The notes beneath the pieces are model-generated. The model did not search any database. It saw only the letters and a list, made by a program, of their open reading frames with translations, and was not told where the DNA came from. Made by a program: the position numbers and the translations under genes. Shown in pieces: positions 7,029 through 12,457 of a DNA stretch of 12,457 nucleotides (position 1 is its first letter; each line of letters begins with the position of its first letter). The DNA comes from Candidatus Moranbacteria bacterium UBA2206 (GTDB taxonomy: Bacteria; Patescibacteriota; Minisyncoccia; Moranbacterales; UBA2206), in assembly GCA_002328565.1 (NCBI GenBank), contig DCUU01000046.1, positions 1 through 12,457 on the forward strand. Direction: 5' to 3'.

Positions 7029-7712
7029 TCATATTAATTTAACATCTTTTAAGCTTGTAAATTTATTTTCTGTAATAATCAAGTGATCAATAATAGAAAT
7101 TCCTAAAATTTTACCAGCCTCAACAAGTCTTTTTGTTGTATCAATATCTTCATTTGATGGACTTGGGTCTCCAGATGGATGATTATGAGCAATAATAACA
7201 TGAGATGCATTATTTAAAATTGCTTTCTTAAATACTTCTCTGGGATGCACTAAGCTAGCATTCAATATACCGACAGAAACATCGTCTATTATTAATTTAT
7301 TTTTAACATCAAAAAACATGATGACAAAATGCTCTTTCTTTTCACTGCCTATTTTTTCTTTTAAAAAATTAAATACTGTTTCAGGAGAATCTAACAAAAT
7401 ATTCTGCTCAATATATTCCTTAGGCAAACGTTTATTTAATTCCTTAACCACCCTGATAAAAATTGAATTGGCTTCACCAATACCTTTTACTTGCATTAAC
7501 TCATCTGGGTTTGCATTTATTACCCCAGCAAGATTTTTAAACATTTTGATTGCGTCCTTACCTATTTGCTTGCAATCCCTCATTGGAGTACCAAAAGTCA
7601 AAAGTAATTCAATAATTTCATAATCTAAAAATCCCTCGAATCCAGATTGTAAAAATCTTTCACGCAATCTTTTTCTGTGGCCATTATTATTTTTAGATTG
7701 ACTTAATATCAT
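7029..7712 (-). CDS. radC: RadC family protein (JAB/MPN metalloenzyme fold)
   Basis: This 227-aa protein has full RadC architecture. An N-terminal helix-hairpin-helix part includes ELLLTFGTPMRDCKQIGK (about 35-52) and VKGIGEANSI (75-84). The JAB/MPN domain follows, with the metal-binding motif HNHPSGDPSPSNED (176-189; His176, His178 and Asp187 or Asp189 as ligand candidates) and an upstream acidic partner in KKEHFVIMFFD (about 125-135). Length is normal for the family. RadC was once linked to DNA repair, but its true activity is unsettled; homologues are frequent in mobile elements and accessory gene islands. The gene starts 11 nt after the nuclease-helicase stop, so it very likely belongs to that operon. 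It ends in TGA. Confidence 0.95.
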   Translation of the reverse strand: MILSQSKNNNGHRKRLRERFLQSGFEGFLDYEIIELLLTFGTPMRDCKQIGKDAIKMFKNLAGVINANPDELMQVKGIGEANSIFIRVVKELNKRLPKEYIEQNILLDSPETVFNFLKEKIGSEKKEHFVIMFFDVKNKLIIDDVSVGILNASLVHPREVFKKAILNNASHVIIAHNHPSGDPSPSNEDIDTTKRLVEAGKILGISIIDHLIITENKFTSLKDVKLI

Positions 7713-7723
7713 ATTTTAGACGA

Positions 7724-9652
7724 CTATTTATCAATATTAAAAGATTCACCCATAGGAATATCATCATAGACAGTTTTTTTGCCTTTATTATTTATTCTAC
7801 CTTTAAAATATTCTTGAGTTTCCGGATCTGTACAATAGACATAACAACCTTTCATACCTCGAGTCATAAGTGTTCGGTAGGTGTTTTTAATGATCGCGTC
7901 TGCAAGAGCTTCCGCCTCTTCCCTGTTTTCTTTTAGCTTCGTTTTAATCCCCTTCATCGATTGATCACTAATTGCTCTTTTGGTTGCATCAGTGATAATT
8001 TTTCCGTTTCTTACAATCATGTCTGGACCGATTATCACGCCGACATAATCCAGCTCCAACCCCTGGCAAGTATGAATACAACCAACCTCACTGACAGATT
8101 CAGAATGTACTATCCAAGCTTGACCATGTGAATTGAGATTCCATGTTGCACTGTAGCCTCCGATTATTATATCCTTCAAAACAGGATTTTTCTTACTAAC
8201 CCATTTCCAACAATATCCAGCTACTACACGCGATTTATTATTCAATGAATTTTTCTCGACAATTTCTTCGTGCATCAAAGCAGGATCATTAATCACCTTA
8301 AAATCAAAATCAATATCTATATCTTCCAATTTTTCATTAGCTGTTTCTCTTACTTGCAAAACATTATCAATCCAAGCTAGATATCCATCCGAACCATTAC
8401 ATCGAAATTGAGATGCTAGCCCCGCCTTATGAATTTTGACCCCCAGCGAATTCGCCCACTCAATGATTTCTGATGTTCTTCCAATATCTTTCAGTGTTAC
8501 TCGCTGATCTTCATCAATAAAGAAAATGCTAAATTTAGCGACATTTATAAGCTCCTTGATTTGATTTTCGCCCAAATGACTGAACATGCCTGATTTTGCA
8601 CTGAGCCTATGTGCTTCATCAACTATTAAAGAATCGAAAGTATTCGGTTCAATGTCATGAAAAGATCCAGATGAACTGAAAAGATTTGAGATTCTAGTTT
8701 TTGTAAATTTACCAGACAGCTTAACTTGATAAACTTCGCGTGGCGCTGAATTTCTTGTAACATACTGCGTAACATCACCTCTTTTTGTAAGCTCGGTCAA
8801 AAGATTTATCGCAACAACAGATTTGCCTGTTCCCGGACCGCCCTCAACAATTAAAACATTTTTATTTTCTTCCGTAGACTCCTTAGCAAGCTTTAAAGCC
8901 GTTTCATAAATAATTTTCTGATCGTCAATGAGCACAAATTCTTGATTCCCTTGGAGCATTGAAGCAAGACTATCCGCCAAAGCTTTTGAAGGACGAATTT
9001 TTCCATTTTCAATTGCATAAAGCACATCCCCCTTGTCGCCATATTTCACAAATTTTTTAATAAATGACTGAAGATTGTGCATATCTTCCCTCAAAAAAAC
9101 AGGTGCCTTGTTGATATACTCTTTGTAAAATTCATTTTCTATAACCACATCTCGATCAATGCCAACTCGATTATAATTATGCAAATACGCACAAGGTCTA
9201 AGAGAAATATTCTGGTCTTGCACATTAGCATTATAATCTTCTAGAAGTGTTGCATATGACCATACTTGATAGGATGGATGATTAACTTCTCCAAAAAATT
9301 TAGTATTAACAACTCCATCTTTGTCACTTATAGAAATTCCCTCGCTCCATTGCTTAAGTTCAATCAAAATTGCTGTTTTTTTATTCTCACTATTTGCCCC
9401 TGTCAAAATAAAATCAATTCTCTTTGAGGTTTGCGGTATCCTATATTCAATTGCTACGCCAGCGTCATCTGGTATTTCTGGATCGGAAATAACGTTATTC
9501 ATATACATCATAGAGTCTCGCCAAGACGCAACTTCTGATTTTCCTGTTGAATGACCTAATTCTCTCACAAAAGAAGTCAGAATGGTTTTCTCAATCTGAT
9601 TCGCCATAACATCAGCAATAAAATCTTTTTTTGTAGATGAGTATACAATCAT
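7724..9652 (-). CDS. PD-(D/E)XK-like nuclease fused to DUF2075 helicase
   Basis: This 642-aa protein has two parts. Residues about 60-135 look like a PD-(D/E)XK nuclease core: Glu69 in AIEYRIP, Asp80 in RIDFIL, and Glu98-x-Lys100 in AILIELKQW. Residues about 235-615 form a DUF2075 (Schlafen-group-3-like) SF1-type helicase domain: Walker A GGPGTGKS (271-278), Walker B LIVDEAHRL (342-350), FFIDEDQRVT (378-387), ASQFRCNG (413-420), CIHTCQGLELDYVGVIIGPD (525-544) and YRTLMTRGMKG (592-602). All catalytic positions seem intact. It probably translocates on or unwinds nucleic acid and may cut it. It overlaps the MazG-like gene by ATGA and is followed by radC after 11 nt. The helicase call is strong; the nuclease call rests on motif spacing. 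Confidence 0.92.
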   Translation of the reverse strand: MIVYSSTKKDFIADVMANQIEKTILTSFVRELGHSTGKSEVASWRDSMMYMNNVISDPEIPDDAGVAIEYRIPQTSKRIDFILTGANSENKKTAILIELKQWSEGISISDKDGVVNTKFFGEVNHPSYQVWSYATLLEDYNANVQDQNISLRPCAYLHNYNRVGIDRDVVIENEFYKEYINKAPVFLREDMHNLQSFIKKFVKYGDKGDVLYAIENGKIRPSKALADSLASMLQGNQEFVLIDDQKIIYETALKLAKESTEENKNVLIVEGGPGTGKSVVAINLLTELTKRGDVTQYVTRNSAPREVYQVKLSGKFTKTRISNLFSSSGSFHDIEPNTFDSLIVDEAHRLSAKSGMFSHLGENQIKELINVAKFSIFFIDEDQRVTLKDIGRTSEIIEWANSLGVKIHKAGLASQFRCNGSDGYLAWIDNVLQVRETANEKLEDIDIDFDFKVINDPALMHEEIVEKNSLNNKSRVVAGYCWKWVSKKNPVLKDIIIGGYSATWNLNSHGQAWIVHSESVSEVGCIHTCQGLELDYVGVIIGPDMIVRNGKIITDATKRAISDQSMKGIKTKLKENREEAEALADAIIKNTYRTLMTRGMKGCYVYCTDPETQEYFKGRINNKGKKTVYDDIPMGESFNIDK

Positions 9653-9996
9653 AATTTATTATACTTAGTATGTTTGCCTTTAGCTTTTTCAATTGGATAT
9701 TTCTCTTCGTTCTTAGTTTGCTTTTTGCCCAACGCCTCCAAAACATCAATATCAAGATCATGGCTCATAAGAAGAATCCAGTACAAAACATCGGCTAATT
9801 CTTCGCCGATTTCTTTTTTCGATTCCTTTATATACCTTTCCATTTCTTCCGCATTCTTCCATTGAAAATGTTCCATAACTTCCGCCGCCTCCAAAACCAA
9901 AGACAAGGCCACATCTTTTGGATTATGAAATTGTTTCCAATCGCGTGCATCCCTAGAAGCAATTATTCTCTTTGTTAATTCGTTTAATTTATCCAT
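9649..9996 (-). CDS. MazG-like nucleotide pyrophosphohydrolase
   Basis: This 115-aa, all-alpha protein of the MazG / dCTP-pyrophosphatase superfamily would hydrolyse nucleoside triphosphates (often non-canonical or dCTP-like) to the monophosphate and pyrophosphate. The metal-binding helices are clear: EAAEVMEHFQW (36-46, the ExxE motif with Glu36 and Glu39) and GEELADVLYWILL (64-76, the ExxD motif with Glu66 and Asp69). The family's C-terminal NEEKYP (96-101) is also present. Single-domain length is normal. Its TGA overlaps the ATG of the nuclease-helicase gene (ATGA), so the two are translationally coupled and likely act together. It is the first gene of the block, preceded by an A/T-rich leader with no Shine-Dalgarno site and no convincing promoter. 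Confidence 0.92.
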   Translation of the reverse strand: MDKLNELTKRIIASRDARDWKQFHNPKDVALSLVLEAAEVMEHFQWKNAEEMERYIKESKKEIGEELADVLYWILLMSHDLDIDVLEALGKKQTKNEEKYPIEKAKGKHTKYNKL

Positions 9997-10005
9997 ATAT
10001 TTTAT

Positions 10006-10251
10006 TTATTTTTTCCAATCACTAATTACAAAATTTTCCCTATTAAATATCGATTCGCTATTAAACAGGGTAAATCCCAACTTTTCCCACCACCACCCCG
10101 AATTAATTATGCTATTCTCACTCTTTAATTCTACTCCCGTTCCCCCTTTTCGTAAAGAAAAAAGCCCGTGATGAGCTTTTTCTTTTTTTCCAAATTCACG
10201 GCAAAATTCAAGTTTAGCGTGAATTTGAGTAAATTTTTGACCAAATTCACG
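10006..10251 (-). other. Open frame without a start codon, possible gene remnant or decayed tail
   Basis: A minus-strand frame is open for 81 codons up to a TAA at 10008-10006, just before the MazG-like gene. It has no ATG, GTG or TTG near its beginning. It reads through the terminator-like repeat (HHGLFSLRKGG) and then INSGWWWEKLGFTLFNSES and NRENFVISDWKK, which has a protein-like composition. It may be a degraded coding remnant, or chance openness helped by short repeats, since a second frame is also open over much of the same stretch. Not called as a gene. Confidence 0.2.
10159..10189 (-). terminator. Bidirectional terminator-like hairpin, repeat family copy 1
   Basis: AAAAAGC (10159-10165) pairs with GCTTTTT (10175-10181) around a 9-nt loop. 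The T-rich tract at 10183-10189 follows on the plus strand. On the minus strand the stem itself ends in a T tract, so it can stop the transcript of the 237-aa gene before the MazG-like operon. The 20 bp at 10149-10168 match 12391-12410 with one difference, so this belongs to a repeated terminator cassette. Confidence 0.55.
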
Positions 10252-10302
10252 CTATTTTCAACATAATCGTGAAAATGTGTTTCAAATTAGTGCTTTTTCA
10301 CG
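10190..10302. repeat. Array of inverted and direct CGTGAATTT-type boxes
   Basis: Five related boxes occur in about 110 bp: CAAATTCACG (10191-10200), CGTGAATTTG (10218-10227), CAAATTCACG (10242-10251), CGTGAAAA (10268-10275) and TTTTCACG (10295-10302). The second and third form a perfect 13-bp inverted repeat (10215-10227 with 10242-10254, spacer 14 nt). The last two form a perfect 8-bp inverted repeat (spacer 19 nt). Such an array could be a multi-site operator, an iteron-like binding region or a structured RNA. Its place ahead of the MazG-like operon makes regulation of that operon possible. Confidence 0.6.
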
Positions 10303-10336
10303 TTTTTGATCATGTTTTTCAATCTTGATTCACCGC

Positions 10337-10365
10337 CTCCGATAATGAGATGATTCATTACGGAG
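10337..10365. repeat. Strong hairpin downstream of the 237-aa gene
   Basis: CTCCGaTAATGA (10337-10348) pairs with TCATTACGGAG (10355-10365) in an 11-bp stem with one bulged A and the loop GATGAT. It lies 29 nt past the stop of the 237-aa gene. No T run follows on the minus strand, so it is more likely a stabilising 3' structure or protein-binding site than an intrinsic terminator. Nothing else recognisable lies between it and the box array. Confidence 0.5.
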
Positions 10366-10393
10366 AGATTTCGTGATTTTTTTAAGGCTGAGA

Positions 10394-11107
10394 TTAATTC
10401 ACACTTTCACCATCATAATCCTCTTCCTCATCATCGTAACCATAACTTTCTTGTTCTTGCATATATTCATTTAATAGTCCGACCATTAATTGTTTAACCT
10501 TTGAGTGGCTGTTATAAACAATATACTTCTCATGTTTCTCACCTCTAAATTCAGCGATAAAATTCGAATCAATAGTTTTCCATTCTGGAAATTTTGTAAT
10601 AGTTTTTACCAAATCTTCAGTGATAGACATTACACAAGGAATTTGTTCGCTGGATCCCAATTCTTTTATCATATCATAACCAGTTCGAATATTTTTTGGA
10701 GCAAAATGAGAAGGGATAAAAACTCCGTATTTCAGAAAACCCAGTAAGTATCCTTTTTTCAAATCACCATACATAAGAGTTTCATCAGAAGAACCACCGT
10801 CAAAAAAATGATAGAAAAAACTATCCTCACCTAGTGGCTGACGATCACGCCTGGAAATAGCTTTCTCATACCAGCCGTAAACTAAACTAGCTCCATTTTC
10901 TCCATTTCTTTCAAAAAAATCCTTCGTGTTAATTAATTCCAATGGTAATGACGCCTCTCTTCTCTCTCTTGGGGCAAATGGTTCATTTTTTTCTTGTATA
11001 TAGGCTTGTTTTCCACTTTCAATTTCATTTCTTATTTCATCTTTACTTTTTGGCGTACTAAATCTTTCCATGATTGGCATTTTTTTAACATAAAAATTAC
11101 ACTTCAA
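10394..11107 (-). CDS. Unknown 237-aa protein with acidic C-terminal tail
   Basis: I do not recognise this protein. It is soluble, with no signal peptide or membrane helix. The N-terminal third is charged and probably flexible (SKDEIRNEIESGKQAYIQEK, then PRERREA). A compact domain spans about residues 60-215, and the last 20 residues are strongly acidic (GYDDEEEDYDGES). The longest frame begins with TTG at 11107, where AAGGGG stands 5 nt upstream as a weak ribosome site. ATG codons at 11080 (MPIMERF) and 11071 (MERFSTP) are good alternatives. It follows the methyltransferase gene after 70 nt, with no clear promoter between, and probably shares its transcript. Its end is marked by hairpins at 10337-10365 and 10159-10189. 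Confidence 0.78.
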   Translation of the reverse strand: MKCNFYVKKMPIMERFSTPKSKDEIRNEIESGKQAYIQEKNEPFAPRERREASLPLELINTKDFFERNGENGASLVYGWYEKAISRRDRQPLGEDSFFYHFFDGGSSDETLMYGDLKKGYLLGFLKYGVFIPSHFAPKNIRTGYDMIKELGSSEQIPCVMSITEDLVKTITKFPEWKTIDSNFIAEFRGEKHEKYIVYNSHSKVKQLMVGLLNEYMQEQESYGYDDEEEDYDGESVN

Positions 11108-11177
11108 TCTTACCCCTTTTCTTACAATAAATCAAAAACCGCTATTGATAGTAGCTCTTTTTTTACAGTCTAGAAAA

Positions 11178-11924
11178 TTATATTTTCCTAATCACAATTC
11201 TTTTTTCTCTTGTTATTTTTTTTGTTTCTGGGTCGATAACTTCTTCAGTTAAAACCTGACAGATTCCAGTTTTTTGAAGTTCGGAAAGTTTTTGTTTAAT
11301 TGCTTGATGTTGAAATTTTTTCCTAATCTCACTTTCACCCTCCTGATCATCAGTCAAGGGAAACATTCTGGCTTCTCCGCCATGTCTCAGAACACGCATA
11401 ATTTCATTAAAAGAATTGGAAATGCCTTTTTTCATTTCTTCTATTTCATCAGAATGATAGTAAACTCCAGGCATAGCAGTATGCCCGACAATTAAATCAA
11501 AGGATTCGTCCTCACAAGGAATCTCCTCCATTTTCCCAGTGATAGTTCTGTTTTTTACATGTTCATATATCTTCTCGCCAAAATACATCTTTTGGGCGTC
11601 AACAATTCCCGGTTGATCTTCCTGCTGAAGATCCAAAGAAATTACATTATCATTAATTTTATTCGCTTTGCAATGCGCCGCAAAATCAGCCATACCAGCG
11701 CCAATGTCCAAGACACTGTTTTTCTGAGAAAGCATTTCATCAGTCAGACCAAGGTTGTTATAATACAGGCTAACGGTTTCTTCACTTTCTCTCACAACAA
11801 GCTCGATCCATCTGCGACCATCATTTTTCGAATATGACTTATTAACAGGCTCCTTCTCTTTTGCACTTTTTAATTTACTCCCAATTCGAGGAATAATATT
11901 TTTGAGTGGATGTTCAAATGACAT
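11178..11924 (-). CDS. Class I SAM-dependent methyltransferase
   Basis: This 248-aa protein is a soluble methyltransferase of the Rossmann-like, Methyltransf_11 type. Motif I VLDIGAGMADF (71-81) binds S-adenosylmethionine, and Asp98 in VISLDLQ is the acidic residue expected to hold the ribose. MEEIPCEDESFDLIVGHTAM (132-151) is the motif II/III region, and EIMRVLRHGGEARMFPL (174-190) the typical post-III segment. An N-terminal extension of about 55 charged residues and a C-terminal helical part with KKITREKRIVIRK are not diagnostic. The substrate is unknown. It starts 13 nt after the stop of the 126-aa gene, so the two are cotranscribed. The upstream leader is A/T only. Confidence 0.88.
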   Translation of the reverse strand: MSFEHPLKNIIPRIGSKLKSAKEKEPVNKSYSKNDGRRWIELVVRESEETVSLYYNNLGLTDEMLSQKNSVLDIGAGMADFAAHCKANKINDNVISLDLQQEDQPGIVDAQKMYFGEKIYEHVKNRTITGKMEEIPCEDESFDLIVGHTAMPGVYYHSDEIEEMKKGISNSFNEIMRVLRHGGEARMFPLTDDQEGESEIRKKFQHQAIKQKLSELQKTGICQVLTEEVIDPETKKITREKRIVIRKI

Positions 11925-11937
11925 TTTATTTTTATAA

Positions 11938-12318
11938 TTATTTATCTATGGGCTGAAAATCAACTTGATATTCTGGAATACCCAGTGAAAGACCATGCGC
12001 TTTCGCTTCAGCATATTGCGACGCACTCTTGCGATCAATGAAAAACACTTTGTCGCGAAAAATGATATAATGCGATAAATCATTTTTGAAGTCAGCATAC
12101 CAAGCATGTTTTTTATCTAGTGAATAACTGATTTCTTCAGAAATTGCCTGCGCAGCATCCGCAGGAAGTTCAACTGTATGCAGAGTCCATTGAGAAATCC
12201 ATGGCGTTTTATGTTCGTCTGTTACTGGCTCAATTTTTGTTGAGATAATTTTCACTTTTTCCAAAACCTCTTTATTTTCAAGTGACTCTTCAATGATACT
12301 TCCTTGATAATTATTCAT
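11938..12318 (-). CDS. Conserved-looking hypothetical protein, 126 aa
   Basis: This is a small soluble protein with a mixed alpha/beta look. Notable segments are PVTDEHKTPWISQWTLHTVE (about 32-51), AAQAISEEISYSLD (about 55-68) and KHAWYADFKNDLSHYIIFRDKVFFID (about 70-95), which suggest a beta-rich domain with a conserved Trp-Tyr core. From memory it resembles uncharacterised proteins common in CPR genomes, though I cannot confirm this here. No catalytic motif is seen. It opens the operon with the methyltransferase (13-nt gap). Its leader (about 12319-12340) is A/T-rich without a Shine-Dalgarno site. A weak promoter-like pair, TTGAGG and TATCAA 17 nt apart, lies upstream at about 12382-12354. 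Confidence 0.75.
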   Translation of the reverse strand: MNNYQGSIIEESLENKEVLEKVKIISTKIEPVTDEHKTPWISQWTLHTVELPADAAQAISEEISYSLDKKHAWYADFKNDLSHYIIFRDKVFFIDRKSASQYAEAKAHGLSLGIPEYQVDFQPIDK

Positions 12319-12337
12319 AATATTGTTTGGTTATTTT

Positions 12338-12457
12338 TTATTTGTAAATATTTTGATATTTTCGTTTAAATTTTACCTCAAACCAGCCTCTTCGTAAAGG
12401 AAAAAGCCCGGGCGGGACTTTTCTTTTTTTGTTTTGATTTTTGTTAAAAACCAAACA
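12338..12457 (-). other. Open frame at the right edge, possibly the 3' end of a gene
   Basis: A minus-strand frame is open from the window edge to a TAA at 12340-12338 (39 codons). It passes through the terminator-like hairpin and reads PPGLFPLRRGWFEVKFKRK. It could be the tail of a gene beyond the window, or chance readthrough of the repeat. The similar reading GLFSLRKGG in the other copy near 10150 favours the repeat explanation. Confidence 0.2.
12402..12430 (-). terminator. Bidirectional terminator-like hairpin, repeat family copy 2
   Basis: AAAAGCCC (12402-12409) pairs with GGG-a-CTTTT (12414-12422, one bulged A) around the loop GGGC. A T-rich tract follows on the plus strand (12424-12430), and on the minus strand the stem ends in CTTTTTCC. 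It lies upstream of the 126-aa gene and so probably ends the transcript of a minus-strand gene located beyond the right edge. Confidence 0.65.

Noticed and set aside
6979..7032. 17-codon minus-strand frame overlapping the radC stop by ATGA (MKMQTRTKDITINIREE)
   Set aside because: The overlap and the composition are suggestive, but it is too short and has no other support to call it a gene.
10190..10302. CRISPR array
   Set aside because: Repeats are only 8-13 bp, are inverted as well as direct, and the spacers are irregular; no cas genes are present.
1..12457. Plus-strand open frames across the window
   Set aside because: All lie opposite well-supported minus-strand genes, give low-complexity translations and lack family motifs.
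1..12457. tRNA, rRNA, transposase, integrase or phage structural genes
   Set aside because: None seen on either strand; mobility signs are limited to short repeats and the accessory-type gene content.

Overview
The window looks like part of a small, AT-rich bacterial genome of Patescibacteria (CPR, Parcubacteria-like) type. This is inferred from four things: the A/T-rich sequence, many genes resembling conserved but unnamed CPR families, short GC-rich palindromic repeats between genes, and almost no Shine-Dalgarno sites. UGA is used as a normal stop (permease, GNAT, wHTH-TM protein, radC and MazG-like genes), so this is not a code-25 (UGA=Gly) lineage. All genes supported here lie on the minus strand, so reading order runs from high to low coordinates.

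Right part (12457-10394): an unknown 126-aa protein, a class I SAM-dependent methyltransferase and an unknown 237-aa protein with an acidic tail form a probable operon. A bidirectional terminator-like hairpin (about 12402-12430) precedes it. A structured, roughly 400-bp gap follows, holding a second copy of that hairpin, an array of inverted AAATTCACG-type boxes and a separate strong hairpin.

Middle (9996-4433): a MazG-like nucleotide pyrophosphohydrolase overlaps by ATGA a 642-aa protein that joins a PD-(D/E)XK-like nuclease region to a DUF2075 (SF1-type) helicase domain. RadC follows after 11 nt, then a small unknown protein, a predicted winged-helix protein with a C-terminal membrane anchor, and a 579-aa protein with three N-terminal membrane helices. 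The nucleotide hydrolase / nuclease-helicase / RadC arrangement resembles accessory or genome-conflict modules. This is the best candidate for an undescribed system, but its function is inference.

Left part (4294-1): a GNAT acetyltransferase, a YecM-family (VOC fold) protein, and a complete three-gene ABC importer operon of the nitrate/sulfonate/taurine (NMT1/SsuABC-like) type with its own extended -10 promoter. The importer's substrate cannot be told from sequence. Its binding protein is membrane-anchored rather than lipidated. At the left edge is the 5' part of a membrane-anchored unknown protein, also with a clear promoter.

Repeats: two near-identical 47-bp copies of one palindromic element (393-439, 3191-3237), two copies of a terminator-type element (near 10150 and 12391), and two further hairpin elements placed at gene stops (4385-4432, 6208-6254). 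One of these elements supplies the C-terminal codons of a gene. Another falsely lengthens the open frame of the ABC ATPase.
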